DNA of 64,000 nucleotides from Amphritea sp. 1_MG-2023 (GTDB taxonomy: Bacteria; Pseudomonadota; Gammaproteobacteria; Pseudomonadales; Balneatricaceae), in contig NZ_JAUOQE010000004.1 of the NCBI RefSeq assembly GCF_030547545.1, positions 84,412-148,411 on the forward strand. The letters are read 5' to 3'. Every line of letters begins with the position of its first letter. The stretch's first letter is position 1. The notes beneath the pieces were generated by a model. That model saw only the letters and a list, made by a program, of their open reading frames with translations. It searched no databases and was not told the origin of the DNA. This document shows positions 1 through 8,602 of this stretch, piece by piece. Made by a program: the position numbers and the translations under genes.

Positions 1-380
1 TCGACCGCTTCAGCGATGGTTTTAAAATGAAGAAACAAGCCTTCTTGAGTCGGCTTATTGTAATAAGGTGTCACCAATAAGCAGGCATCAACGCCTACAT
101 TTTTAGCTGCTTGAGTCAGCTCAATCGCTTCCTGCGTCGAGTTTGCACCCGTCCCCGCAATCACCGGTATCGCACCCGCAACACGATCAACGACCCGTTT
201 GATAACCTGACAATGCTCATCACAGTTCAACGTTGCTGATTCACCACTCGTGCCGACCGCAACGATAGAGTCAGTGCCCTTTTCCAGATGAAAATCGACC
301 AGTTTATCCAGTGCGTCCCAATCGACCTCACCGTTTGAATTCATCGGGGTAACAAGAGCAACAATGCTGCCAGTAATCAT
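1..380 (-). CDS. dapA: 4-hydroxy-tetrahydrodipicolinate synthase, N-terminal part (runs off the left edge)
   Basis: This enzyme condenses pyruvate with aspartate semialdehyde in the diaminopimelate/lysine pathway in the cytoplasm. About 126 codons are in the window. Translation from ATG at 380 gives [13 protein letters not shown], the typical DapA start. It continues with VGTSGESAT at residues 42-50, where Thr44 matches the catalytic Thr and Ser45 stands where E. coli has Thr, and TPYYNKP at 104-110, which carries catalytic Tyr107. Tyr133 and the Schiff-base Lys161 lie outside the window. An ATG directly upstream at 383 is possible, but 380 gives better spacing to the GGAGA box and the family-typical N-terminus. 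The gene is divergent from bcp with a 225-bp gap. In Pseudomonas gcvR lies between the two; it is absent here. Confidence 0.95.
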   Translation of the reverse strand, partial: MITGSIVALVTPMNSNGEVDWDALDKLVDFHLEKGTDSIVAVGTSGESATLNCDEHCQVIKRVVDRVAGAIPVIAGTGANSTQEAIELTQAAKNVGVDACLLVTPYYNKPTQEGLFLHFKTIAEAV

Positions 381-605
381 CATGGTCTCCATCAAGAGGT
401 ATACAGAATGGCTTATGGTACTTGCCTGCGTTTTGCGGCTCAACCCATTTCAGCTCAACAAGTTAGCGTAATCTGAATATTCAAAAAACGATGTTTATAG
501 AGGCTGCCAAAACTGTGTAATCTGTTATCGTATAAAAAGCGTATCATTCTAACTGATCTGAATAAGATAAGCGTAGCTTTTAAGACCGATTTTTAAGGAA
601 AATAC

Positions 606-1073
606 ATGAGCCAGCCAATAATTGATCAACCAATAACCGACTTTACTGCAGCAGCCACCAGCGACACCACTGTGACGCTATCGGAGCTCAAAGGTTCCAA
701 TGTCGTTATTTATTTCTATCCAAAAGATAGCACCCCAGGCTGCACCACTGAAGGGCAAGATTTTCGCGATCTATATAGTGATTTTCAAGCGGCCAACACC
801 ATCGTTTTCGGCGTTTCACGAGATGGGATGCGCGCCCACGAAAATTTCAAAGCCAAACAGTCATTTCCTTTCGAACTGATTAGTGATCCCGATGAACACT
901 TGTGCAAGCTTTTTGACGTTATCAAATTGAAAAAACTTTACGGTAAAGAACACCTCGGTATCGAGCGCAGCACCTTCCTGATTGATGACCAAGGTGTGCT
1001 TCGTAAAGAGTGGCGTAAAGTCAAAGTTAAACAACATGTCGCCGAGGTTTTAGCCGCGGCACAAGCACTCTAG
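606..1073 (+). CDS. bcp: Thioredoxin-dependent peroxiredoxin, BCP/PrxQ type
   Basis: This is a 155-residue cytosolic thiol peroxidase that reduces H2O2 and organic hydroperoxides. It has the thioredoxin fold with YFYPKDSTPGCT at 37-47, which carries the peroxidatic Cys46. E. coli BCP has a second, resolving cysteine five residues later; here that position is not cysteine (PGCTTEGQDF). The only other cysteine is Cys100, matching E. coli Cys99. The enzyme may therefore work as a 1-Cys peroxiredoxin or use Cys100. The start is supported by AGGA seven bases upstream. The gene faces the AI-2E permease gene, with a shared hairpin terminator between them. Confidence 0.93.
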   Translation: MSQPIIDQPITDFTAAATSDTTVTLSELKGSNVVIYFYPKDSTPGCTTEGQDFRDLYSDFQAANTIVFGVSRDGMRAHENFKAKQSFPFELISDPDEHLCKLFDVIKLKKLYGKEHLGIERSTFLIDDQGVLRKEWRKVKVKQHVAEVLAAAQAL

Positions 1074-1114
1074 ACTCCACTAAACCGGTCCGCTAAGCCC
1101 CGTCATCGGGCCTA

Positions 1115-1140
1115 AAAAAACCGGCCTCGGCCGGTTTTTT
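1115..1140. terminator. Bidirectional Rho-independent terminator between bcp and the AI-2E permease gene
   Basis: CCGGCC (1121-1126) and GGCCGG (1129-1134) form a perfect stem, flanked by six A on the left and six T on the right. The hairpin can end transcription from both convergent genes. Confidence 0.9.
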
Positions 1141-1160
1141 TATTCGCCAAGCGCTATCAT

Positions 1161-2243
1161 TTAACCATCAGCCCCAACATCATCTTTGATAAAAGCATGA
1201 CTTTTCGGCCAAGCATTCAAAATAGCCTTAATCAAGGTCGCCAATGGGATGGCAAAGAAGACCCCCCAAAAACCCCAAATACTGCCAAATATCAATACCG
1301 CAATAATAATCGACACTGGATGAAGGTTAACCGCTTCGGAAAACAACAGCGGCACTAATACATTGCCATCGAGTGCCTGAATGATGCCGTAAGCCAGCAT
1401 CAAGTACCAAAACTCGTTGGTCCAGCCCCACTGAAAAAAACCAATCAAAGCTACCGGCAATGTGACTAGCGCCGCACCGATATACGGAATTAAGACCGAC
1501 AACCCCACGATAATGGCCAACAACGCAGCATAATTAATACCCAAAAAAGCGAATGCGACGTAAGTTACCGAGCCGACAATCACGATCTCTATCACTTTAC
1601 CGCGGACATAATTGGCAATCTGTTGATCCATTTCGGTCCAAACCTGAGTCAACATCGCCTTTTTCTGTGGCAGAAAAGAGACCCACCAGCGGATCAAACT
1701 ATTACCATCTTTCAAAAAGAAAAAGACCAGAATCGGCACCAACACCACATAGATAAGCAGTGCGACTAATCCAGTAATAGAGCTCAAGGAATAGGTCACC
1801 ACCATCTGCCCTAGATTTCTCAACTCTTGCGTGGCGAGATCGATCAGCTGAGTAATCTGTTGTTCAGAAAAAATATCTGGGTATTGCTGCGGCAGTAATA
1901 ACAAGACCTCTTTCGCTTGCGTCACCATCCCCGGCAATTCATTAAACAGATTCACTGATTGCTTCCATGCCAAGGGCATAATAAATAGCAGCAGTGATAA
2001 TAAGGCACCGATAAACAACGTAAATACCAGCAACACCGAGGCAAAATGCGGCACCTGATGCTGTTTTAGCCAGACAATCATCCCTTGCATTAAAAATGCC
2101 AAAATAACACTGATAAAGACCGGCGTGAGCGCCTCTCCCAGATAGAGAATGACTCCCAACGCAGAAGCCAACAACACCAATAGCAGCAACACTTCTTCAT
2201 TGGAGAAATAATTATCGATCCACTTATTAAAAATTTTTCTCAC
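1161..2243 (-). CDS. AI-2E family transporter (PerM/UPF0118 type permease)
   Basis: This is a 360-residue inner-membrane protein of the AI-2E/TqsA/PerM family. The family exports small molecules, with few members characterised; the substrate here is unknown. Hydrophobic segments lie near residues 18-50, 58-90 and 150-180, and in several more after 215. The pattern is that of a roughly eight-helix permease, with the family-like FFFLKDG around 174-180. The start is GTG at 2243 with GGAG six bases upstream. It lies 12 bp downstream of the TusA-like gene on the same strand and is probably cotranscribed with it. Pseudomonas has the same pairing (PA1007-PA1006). Confidence 0.85.
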   Translation of the reverse strand: MRKIFNKWIDNYFSNEEVLLLLVLLASALGVILYLGEALTPVFISVILAFLMQGMIVWLKQHQVPHFASVLLVFTLFIGALLSLLLFIMPLAWKQSVNLFNELPGMVTQAKEVLLLLPQQYPDIFSEQQITQLIDLATQELRNLGQMVVTYSLSSITGLVALLIYVVLVPILVFFFLKDGNSLIRWWVSFLPQKKAMLTQVWTEMDQQIANYVRGKVIEIVIVGSVTYVAFAFLGINYAALLAIIVGLSVLIPYIGAALVTLPVALIGFFQWGWTNEFWYLMLAYGIIQALDGNVLVPLLFSEAVNLHPVSIIIAVLIFGSIWGFWGVFFAIPLATLIKAILNAWPKSHAFIKDDVGADG

Positions 2244-2255
2244 GCCGTGCTCCCT

Positions 2256-2492
2256 TTAGCCGCGCTGAATAATATAGATATACCGATCACCATCGCTGAA
2301 CGATTTCAGCATCTGATGGTCTGATTGCTCGACAAAGACCTTAAAGTCTCGTTGTGATCCAGCATCGGTGGCAACCACTTTGAGAACCTTACCCGATTCC
2401 AGCTTATGTAAAGCCTGTTTCGCTTTCAATAAAGGCAGCGGACAATTTAGCCCACAAGCATCGAGTTGCGCATCCCAGAGAGGCTCAGTCAT
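2256..2492 (-). CDS. TusA family sulfurtransferase (PA1006-like)
   Basis: This 78-residue protein carries the SirA/TusA signature DACGLNCPLPLLKAK at residues 11-25. Cys17 in CPLP is the persulfide-carrying cysteine, and Cys13 is nearby. Family members relay sulfur for tRNA thiolation or molybdenum cofactor work; the Pseudomonas neighbour-equivalent PA1006 is linked to molybdenum homeostasis. The open frame extends upstream to 2708, but the real start is ATG 2492, with AGGAA eight bases upstream and the family-typical length. The M48 peptidase gene is divergent, and its start at 2560 lies 67 bp away. Confidence 0.88.
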   Translation of the reverse strand: MTEPLWDAQLDACGLNCPLPLLKAKQALHKLESGKVLKVVATDAGSQRDFKVFVEQSDHQMLKSFSDGDRYIYIIQRG

Positions 2493-2559
2493 GAAAAAAT
2501 TCCTAATACACCTTAAAGGCCAGCAATATATACCAAAAAACGGGGTATTATAATCCACA

Positions 2560-4044
2560 ATGACATCAAACTGTTTTTTGTTGCCACGCAAACTCAGCAT
2601 AAGGATTAACAATTTGCGCACCGGACTTATACGATACCTGCTCGCCAGCCTCTTGTCTTTAAGCTCTATCGCACCGCTGCAGGCCAACGAACTGCCACTG
2701 ATTGCCAATAGTTCCGCGACAATTTCACTGGAACAAGAGTTTCAGCTGGGTCGCACCTGGGCTCGCTTACTGCGTGGTAGTGCACCCGAATATGGTGACC
2801 CGCTGATTGTTAATTATATCGATGGCTTGCTGTGGAAAATCGCTGCCAATAGTCAACTTCAAGATCATCGACTCGAACTGATTGTCCTCGACACCCCAGT
2901 CTTAAATGCTTTTGCAGTGCCTGGAGGTGTTGTTGGTATCAATGCCGGCTTGCTGCTCGGGGCTCAAGATGAACAAGAATTTGCCTCAGTTATCGCCCAC
3001 GAGCTGGCTCACCTATCGCAGCGTCATTACGCTCAGCAATTAGAAGAAAGTCGCCGCAACACACCTTTATTGTTAGCCGGTGTACTCGCCAGCGTTCTAT
3101 TAGCCACCGCCGATGCAGAAGCCGGTATGGCAGGTATAACCTCATCCATGGCGGCGGGACAACAAGCCAGCATCAATTTCACGCGCAGAAATGAACAAGA
3201 AGCCGATCGTATTGGTATGCAGAATATGGTCAATTCCGGTTTCGATCCCTATGCGATGCCACGCATGTTTTCTCGGCTGCAACGAGCCAGCCGTTTTATT
3301 GGCCAAAAAACGCCTGAGTTCCTGCTCACTCATCCCGTGACCGAGTCGCGCATTGCCGATGCTGAAAATCGAGCGAGTCAACTACCCTCGCCCGCTTACA
3401 AGCCTCAAAACTACGATTATCAACTGCTAAGAAAACGCGTTGAAGTCTTCTATACCGATAATCTCGATCAGTTAATTAAAACCTATCTCATCAGTGCGTC
3501 TGACGATCAAATAAGTGCCTATGGATTAGCCTTGGCATTACTCAAAAGACGGGATTTCACAGCCGCTGAAACGGCACTGAAGAACCTTCCGTCAGCGCTA
3601 CAACGTCATCTTTATATCCGACTGACCTATGCCGAGCTGGCACTCGCTGCAGGCAAACAACAAGATGCGCTGCGACAGATGGAGCAATTGAATAAACTCT
3701 ACCCCGATAGCTACCCCGTTAATCAACGTTATGCTAAAGCACTCAGTGCAAATCATCAGTTTACCAAAGCAGCCCGCGTGTTAAGCGAACTCAGTCGGCG
3801 ATTTCCAAGCAATAGCTATATCTGGTATGAACTGGCAGAAACGGAAGGCCTGGCCGGCAATACTCTGGGGGTCCATGAAGCCCGCTCTGAATACTTCTTG
3901 CTGACCGGTGCGACGGATAAAGCGCTACGTCAAATTGACTTTGCACTACGAGAAAAAAACCTCTCGAATAGCGACATTGCTCGACTCGAAGAGCGCAAAC
4001 GGGAAGTCGAACGTGTTAGAGAGCAAATCAAAAACACTCTCTGA
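2560..4044 (+). CDS. bepA: Periplasmic M48 metalloprotease with TPR domain, BepA-like
   Basis: This 494-residue protein matches the length of E. coli BepA (487), which helps assemble or degrade LptD and other outer-membrane proteins. A basic N-terminus and hydrophobic stretch at about 22-42, ending LQA, is a signal peptide. The M48 domain has HELAH at 147-151 (zinc-binding HExxH) and NEQEADRIG at 211-219, which supplies the glutamate ligand. TPR-like helical repeats fill residues ~310-480. The operon context dapA-bcp-permease-tusA-bepA is the Pseudomonas one. The ribosome site before ATG 2560 is weak, so the start is less sure than the identity. Confidence 0.88.
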   Translation: MTSNCFLLPRKLSIRINNLRTGLIRYLLASLLSLSSIAPLQANELPLIANSSATISLEQEFQLGRTWARLLRGSAPEYGDPLIVNYIDGLLWKIAANSQLQDHRLELIVLDTPVLNAFAVPGGVVGINAGLLLGAQDEQEFASVIAHELAHLSQRHYAQQLEESRRNTPLLLAGVLASVLLATADAEAGMAGITSSMAAGQQASINFTRRNEQEADRIGMQNMVNSGFDPYAMPRMFSRLQRASRFIGQKTPEFLLTHPVTESRIADAENRASQLPSPAYKPQNYDYQLLRKRVEVFYTDNLDQLIKTYLISASDDQISAYGLALALLKRRDFTAAETALKNLPSALQRHLYIRLTYAELALAAGKQQDALRQMEQLNKLYPDSYPVNQRYAKALSANHQFTKAARVLSELSRRFPSNSYIWYELAETEGLAGNTLGVHEARSEYFLLTGATDKALRQIDFALREKNLSNSDIARLEERKREVERVREQIKNTL

Positions 4045-4177
4045 GAGGTCCTAACCTCAAGCATTTACCAATAAGCGAAACCTCTCTGCAGGTCTCACTT
4101 AAGCCATATGCCACACATTATCAACGTAATGATTACTCATAGCCCTATAGCTTATAAATCAACGACTCTAACAGCCT

Positions 4178-4603
4178 TTAGCTGCTCAATAGCACTGCTA
4201 TGGCGGCTTCAGCACAGTCGATATCCTCAGCGACCTTACCTCCAGACACACCAACAGCGCCAACCACCACGTCATCAAGTCTAGCCGGAAGGCCACCGCC
4301 AAACAGCGCCACTTTGTCATGTTGTGCTAAACCGTTGGCCAGCACCGACTGCCCTTCCAGCACATCAGCCCATCGATCTGTCTTGGATTTAAACTGCACC
4401 GCGGTATACGCTTTTTTCTCCGCATAATCCATCGATGGCAGCGGCGCCCCCGGTTCACGCAGTGACACCAAGCGGTTACCCGCACTATCGACCACCACAA
4501 CATTAATCTTAATACCTAATGCATTACCTTTATTAATAGCGGCCTTGGCCATTAATAAAGCACTATCCAATGTCAGCGATAGTTGTACATGAGTCTTATT
4601 CAT
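4178..4603 (-). CDS. GlcG/HbpS family heme-binding-type protein
   Basis: This 141-residue single-domain protein is of the GlcG/HbpS (formerly DUF336) family. The sequence shows the family pattern: an N-terminal helix with ALLMAKAAINKGNALGI, then VVVDSAGNRLVSLREPGA, and a glycine-rich C-terminus LFGGGLPARLDDVVVGAVGVSGG. Some members bind heme or act with glycolate oxidase or catechol pathways, but no such genes are adjacent. There is no signal peptide, so it is probably cytoplasmic. The start is well supported (AGGA seven bases before ATG). It is transcribed alone. Confidence 0.85.
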   Translation of the reverse strand: MNKTHVQLSLTLDSALLMAKAAINKGNALGIKINVVVVDSAGNRLVSLREPGAPLPSMDYAEKKAYTAVQFKSKTDRWADVLEGQSVLANGLAQHDKVALFGGGLPARLDDVVVGAVGVSGGKVAEDIDCAEAAIAVLLSS

Positions 4604-4809
4604 CGGTTTTCCTATGATATTTTCACTGTCGGCAGGTTGTTATTGATCTAGCGTTGATTACACCGTATTTTAAATCGACTCACGGGCTGACTCAAAACAG
4701 CGTCAGCTGCGCGTTAGATTTACTGCGACCCCGTCATCGTGTCATAACAATTGCATCGCTGAATCCCTTTACTCTATGATCGTTATACCCATAACCAACA
4801 GGACAGATT

Positions 4810-5151
4810 ATGACACACATCACCTCAGAAATTTTAGCCTACCACGCGCATGTTTACTTCGACGCGAATAGCCTCAAACAAGCGGAAGAACTGTGCGAGC
4901 AGGCGCGTTATACACTGAATATATCGATGGGTCGAATCCATCAAAAATGCGTAGGCCCGCACTCTGAGTGGAGTTGTCAGCTATCCTTTAGCGCTGAACA
5001 ATTTGCCGATGTCATCCCTTGGCTTATGCTCAATCGACATGGGCTCACTGTGTTTATTCACCCCGTGACAGGCAATGATCTCAACGATCATACGCACTAC
5101 ACCATGTGGCTAGGCGATAGTAAACCGCTCAATATCGCGCTATTTCAGTAA
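4810..5151 (+). CDS. DOPA 4,5-dioxygenase family protein
   Basis: This 113-residue protein matches the small DOPA-dioxygenase family (PF08883 type). It has YHAHVYF at 11-17, GRIHQKCVGPH at 41-51, HP at 84-85 and DHTHY at 93-97. The conserved histidines (12, 14, 44, 51, 84, 94) are the expected iron-binding or catalytic residues of an extradiol-type fold. The natural substrate in bacteria is usually unknown. The start has GGA a few bases upstream. It is a single gene with no operon partner. Confidence 0.8.
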   Translation: MTHITSEILAYHAHVYFDANSLKQAEELCEQARYTLNISMGRIHQKCVGPHSEWSCQLSFSAEQFADVIPWLMLNRHGLTVFIHPVTGNDLNDHTHYTMWLGDSKPLNIALFQ

Positions 5152-5474
5152 ACAGCCTTCACCTGCCTCAGTAACGTCCGTTAGCATCAAACGCCATGCC
5201 TTGCGGCCCCCGCCGTAAGGTTGAACACAGCACGTCGTGCCTATAGTGATAATCATAACAACACGCCCCCTGTGAAGCTCAGCTTTACAGCGCCCGCCTT
5301 CGGCCTTAACAGCCACTTGCTTACTGTCGTCTCGACGAAAACAAGAATATGATGGATTATTAATTTAGCGATTGCTAATATATAAGTCAGCCTAAGACTT
5401 AGCTGCAATGAAACAGGCCAAATAAGCAGCCCTGAATCGAACGTTTTAAACTCAAAGCGCTCGATTAAAGCTTT

Positions 5475-5531
5475 GAATCAAAGTTCTGAATCAAAGTTCT
5501 GAATCAAAGTTCCGAATCAAAGTTCCGAATC
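5475..5531. repeat. 13-bp tandem repeat, four units plus a partial fifth
   Basis: The unit GAATCAAAGTTCT occurs at 5475-5487 and 5488-5500. With one change (final C) it recurs at 5501-5513 and 5514-5526, and GAATC follows at 5527-5531. The phase is exact. Confidence 0.95.
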
Positions 5532-5550
5532 AGAGCAGCCGACAACAGCA

Positions 5551-5595
5551 GCGTTTAACAAACGGGCATTTAACTAACAGGCGTTTAATACAGAG
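5551..5595. repeat. 15-bp degenerate tandem repeat, three units
   Basis: Three 15-bp units lie head to tail at 5551-5565, 5566-5580 and 5581-5595. All share GC(G/A)TTTAA at their start. The first two differ at only a few positions and the third is more diverged at its end. The array begins 20 bp after the 13-bp array ends. Confidence 0.8.
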
Positions 5596-5704
5596 AAGCG
5601 CGGGTAAAAACCACAGATGCTCATCAGGCCGGTGAACATCCATAACCAGATAACGATACCGTCGCGACTTAAACAGCCATGCAATATCACTAGGAGATAG
5701 GCTT

Positions 5705-6022
5705 ATGAAAATTGCCGTAACCAGCCAAAATCGGAAAACCGTGACAAAACACGCCGGCACCTGCCGTAAATTTTGGATCTACACTATCGTTGATCAACAG
5801 ATCACCGAACAACAGTTACTCGAACTCCCCAAAGAACAGTCTTTTCATAACAGCGAAACCGCTGGGCCGCTCGTAGAGATGATCGATGTCCTACTCACCG
5901 GCGGCATGGGCGAAGGCCTGCCGCGACGGCTAGCCCGCAGCGGCATTACAGCACTGATTACCGATGAGACCGACCCGACTACCGCGGTCAATCGCTATCT
6001 GGAATCGCAGGTAGCGCTCTAA
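5705..6022 (+). CDS. NifB/NifX-family (dinitrogenase iron-molybdenum cofactor type) single-domain protein
   Basis: This 105-residue protein is made of one NifX-like domain (PF02579 type). It starts MKIAVTSQN, has the glycine-rich core LLTGGMGEGLPRRLARSGITALITDE at about 63-88 and ends at the domain boundary. Family members bind iron-sulfur or molybdenum cofactor precursors, but no nif genes are visible, so a nitrogen-fixation role is not supported. The start is sound: GGAG lies eight bases upstream of ATG 5705. It is transcribed alone and converges on the rim operon. Confidence 0.8.
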   Translation: MKIAVTSQNRKTVTKHAGTCRKFWIYTIVDQQITEQQLLELPKEQSFHNSETAGPLVEMIDVLLTGGMGEGLPRRLARSGITALITDETDPTTAVNRYLESQVAL

Positions 6023-6164
6023 GATGAAAAGAGCTTACCCTGCCCGCCGGTTGACACAGCCTCGGGCAGGCTTAATAAATAGCGCTTACCGCCGACAAGC
6101 CATAACGGCAACAGTCATCGAGCCGTTGCCGAGACGCCCAGCCAGGCGACCTCAACTCACCATA

Positions 6165-7220
6165 CTAACCCAGCTCGTTATCGAGATCTTCCGGCATGGG
6201 GTGAGCCTCGATTTGTTCGGTAATCCGCTCCACCTGCTTTTCGGCCGCTAAGCTACTCGCCTCAAAGCGTGCCAGGTGATACAAAGCATCACCCTCATTC
6301 ACCACCGGAATATTATTCTGGCCGATGATAATACCCGAGTTCGGCGCTATCACTTCCTCCTCTTGAGTGCCAAATGGTGACGCGACAATACCCATCGATT
6401 GACCCTTACTGACGCGTTGCCCCACCGATACAACCGATCTAAAAACCCCATCTGAATTAGTTCGCAGCCATGACGAGGAGTTTGCCACAACCGAAGTTAA
6501 CTCTTTTTTCGGGCGTTTCAGTGCCGGCAACATGTTGAGGTAACGCGCCACATTCATGACCCCTCGAATACCGCCGCGAATCGCACTATCATCGAAACGC
6601 AAGGCTTCACCCGCTTCATACAAAATCAGCGAAATACCCGCCTCATCGGCACACTGCCGTAAGGAGCCATCCCGAAGTTTAGAATCGATTATCACCGGTG
6701 CACCAAAGGCACTGGCCATCTCTCGCGCAATCGGATTATCAAGATTGGCTCTAATCTGTGGCATATTGCTACGATGAATAGCCCCCGTGTGCAGATCGAC
6801 AACATGAGTACAATGCCCAAGGACTTGTGTACGGAAGATATAGGCAATACGGCTGGCCAACGAACCCTTTTCACTGCCGGGGAAGCAACGATTAAGATCG
6901 CGTCTATCGGGCAGATAACGACTCTGCTGAATGAAACCAAAAATATTCACTACCGGTACGATAATCAGTGTACCCGCTATCCGTTGCAGCGACTTATGTT
7001 TCAATAGCTGACGACAGATTTCAACGCCGTTTAGCTCATCTCCATGAATCGCTGCACAAACCATTAACGTTGGGCCCGCCCGTCGACCGTGAATCACCTC
7101 AATATCTAAATCCAAGTGAGTATTGGTGTACAAACGGGCCAGATCTACATGGATAGTTTTACGTTCCCCAGGCTGCACAACACAGCCGGCAATCTCGATA
7201 GGCTGATTCAATTTAGACAT
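6165..7220 (-). CDS. Succinylglutamate desuccinylase/aspartoacylase family zinc deacylase, rimK-linked
   Basis: This 351-residue protein has the M14-like zinc fold. H59 and E62 in CAAIHGDELNG and H144 in VVDLHTG are the zinc ligands, and RDLNRCFPG at 108-116 is the substrate-carboxylate loop. The C-terminal half (about 255-330) looks like the beta-rich, biotinyl-like domain of this subfamily (SNGIIIGQNN-like end). It begins 6 bp after the rimK stop, so the two are coupled. The substrate is unknown. Position suggests it trims or processes glutamyl products of RimK, but that is inference. Terminator not seen. Confidence 0.85.
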   Translation of the reverse strand: MSKLNQPIEIAGCVVQPGERKTIHVDLARLYTNTHLDLDIEVIHGRRAGPTLMVCAAIHGDELNGVEICRQLLKHKSLQRIAGTLIIVPVVNIFGFIQQSRYLPDRRDLNRCFPGSEKGSLASRIAYIFRTQVLGHCTHVVDLHTGAIHRSNMPQIRANLDNPIAREMASAFGAPVIIDSKLRDGSLRQCADEAGISLILYEAGEALRFDDSAIRGGIRGVMNVARYLNMLPALKRPKKELTSVVANSSSWLRTNSDGVFRSVVSVGQRVSKGQSMGIVASPFGTQEEEVIAPNSGIIIGQNNIPVVNEGDALYHLARFEASSLAAEKQVERITEQIEAHPMPEDLDNELG

Positions 7221-7226
7221 GCTTGC

Positions 7227-8138
7227 TTAACCTTTGCCACGAGTACGTGTTGAAGCCTTTTTGGCTTCCATATTTTTTTCAATAAAACTAATAATACTGG
7301 ACGCGACATCTTTACCCGTCGCCCGTTCAACGCCTTCAAGGCCGGGACTGGAGTTAACTTCCATCACCAAGGGGCCCCGCTCTGAACGCAACAGATCCAC
7401 TCCAGCAACATTCAGGCCCATCGTTTTCGCGGCTAACACCGCGGTTGCACGTTCTTTAGGCGTAATACGCACCAATGATGCCGAGCCACCGCGGTGTAAA
7501 TTAGAACGGAACTCACCCTCTTTACCCTGTCGTTTCATGGCCGCAACCACCTTATCGCCAATCACTAAGCAGCGAATATCGGCCCCACCCGCCTCTTTAA
7601 TAAATTCCTGCACCATAATGTTGGTCTTCATTCCCATAAAGGCTTCTAGCACGCTCTCAGCAGCCTTACGGGTTTCTGCCAACACCACACCAATCCCCTG
7701 AGTCCCTTCCAGTAGTTTCAGCACCACCGGTGCACCACCGACCATATCCAACAGATCAGGGATATCACCCGGTTTACTGGCAAAGCCCGTGATCGGCATA
7801 CCGACTTTCTTACGGGAAAGTAACTGCATGGAGCGCAACTTATCCCTTGAACGACTAATCGCCACTGATTCGTTCAGGGGGTAGACTCCCATCATCTCCA
7901 GCTGACGCAGTACCGCCGTGCCATAGAAAGTCACGGAGGCGCCGATACGCGGAATCACCGCATCAAAGCTACCTAAGTCTTCGCCTTTAAAGTGAATACT
8001 GGGCTCTTCAGAGTTGATATTCATATAACAGCGCAATACATCTAACACTTTAACTTCATGACCCGCCGCTTCAGCCGCTTCGATCAAACGACGAGTGGAA
8101 TACAGTGATACATTTCGGGACAAAATTGCAATTTTCAT
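7227..8138 (-). CDS. rimK: RimK-type ATP-grasp glutamate ligase
   Basis: This 303-residue protein is close in length and sequence to E. coli RimK (300), which adds glutamates to the C-terminus of ribosomal protein S6 and can make poly-glutamate. ATP-grasp features are the flexible loop [11 protein letters not shown] at 141-151, the ligand-binding [18 protein letters not shown] at 201-218, and the metal-binding D248, E260 and N262 in [12 protein letters not shown]. The start has AAGGA upstream. It lies 8 bp after rimB and 6 bp before the deacylase gene, in one operon. Confidence 0.93.
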   Translation of the reverse strand: MKIAILSRNVSLYSTRRLIEAAEAAGHEVKVLDVLRCYMNINSEEPSIHFKGEDLGSFDAVIPRIGASVTFYGTAVLRQLEMMGVYPLNESVAISRSRDKLRSMQLLSRKKVGMPITGFASKPGDIPDLLDMVGGAPVVLKLLEGTQGIGVVLAETRKAAESVLEAFMGMKTNIMVQEFIKEAGGADIRCLVIGDKVVAAMKRQGKEGEFRSNLHRGGSASLVRITPKERATAVLAAKTMGLNVAGVDLLRSERGPLVMEVNSSPGLEGVERATGKDVASSIISFIEKNMEAKKASTRTRGKG

Positions 8139-8146
8139 AAGAGTCC

Positions 8147-8602
8147 TTATAACTCAGGCTGTTGTGTGCCTGGGGATATTAAGTAAGCGCCTTCTGGGTC
8201 GACTAAAAAGCGGCCATTCATGGCAGTTCGACCAAGCAGCATTCGAAAACGCATGGTATCTCGGCTGGTCAATGTCAATTCAATCGGATACTGCTGCTCG
8301 CCAATCACGACATTAGTTTCAATCACGTAACGCTGACTCTGATGACCACCGGAATCGGTCACGGTGCGAATATCCTTAACCGGCATTTCACAGGTTACCA
8401 CCTCGTCAGTGTCATACTGATGAGGATGAACATCGAAGCTGACCCAATCCTTTCCCTCGCGCTGAAAAGGTTCGACACGAAATGCATGTAAAGCAGAGGT
8501 ACGCGCGCCTGAATCGACTTTCACTTTAATCTGTTGAATGCCCAGCTCCGGTAGTGATACCCATTCGCGCCAACCAATTACTTTTTTATATTCATTGCTC
8601 AA
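8147..8602 (-). CDS. rimB: Retropepsin-like aspartic (ATP-dependent zinc) protease, RimB
   Basis: From TTG 8602 this encodes 151 residues. Residues 30-33 are DSGA within [15 protein letters not shown], the catalytic Asp motif of retropepsin-like folds (PF05618, annotated as ATP-dependent zinc protease). In Pseudomonas the homologous RimB acts with RimK on S6 modification. The frame opens at an ATG at 8656, but GGAGG with seven-base spacing points to TTG 8602, where [15 protein letters not shown] is the family-like N-terminus. It is the first gene of the rim operon. Confidence 0.82.
   Translation of the reverse strand: MSNEYKKVIGWREWVSLPELGIQQIKVKVDSGARTSALHAFRVEPFQREGKDWVSFDVHPHQYDTDEVVTCEMPVKDIRTVTDSGGHQSQRYVIETNVVIGEQQYPIELTLTSRDTMRFRMLLGRTAMNGRFLVDPEGAYLISPGTQQPEL

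Larger units (their letters stand above)
5152..5704. other. 553-bp non-coding stretch with a hairpin and two tandem-repeat arrays
   Basis: I see no credible gene here. Visible contents are a possible hairpin at 5199-5220 (CCTTGCGG pairing with CCGTAAGG through one G-U, no T-run), the 13-bp repeats at 5475-5526 and the 15-bp repeats at 5551-5595. The stretch ends at the NifX-like gene start. Confidence 0.6.

Noticed and set aside
5199..5220. Hairpin after the DOPA-dioxygenase-like gene, considered as a terminator
   Set aside because: The stem is good but no T-run follows, so a Rho-independent terminator is not supported.
6024..6251. 75-codon frame starting just after the NifX-like gene
   Set aside because: It runs into the end of the deacylase gene on the other strand and is Arg/Pro-rich without a recognisable domain.
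7234..7701. 155-codon plus-strand frame over rimK
   Set aside because: It is antisense to conserved ATP-grasp motifs of rimK, so it is a shadow.
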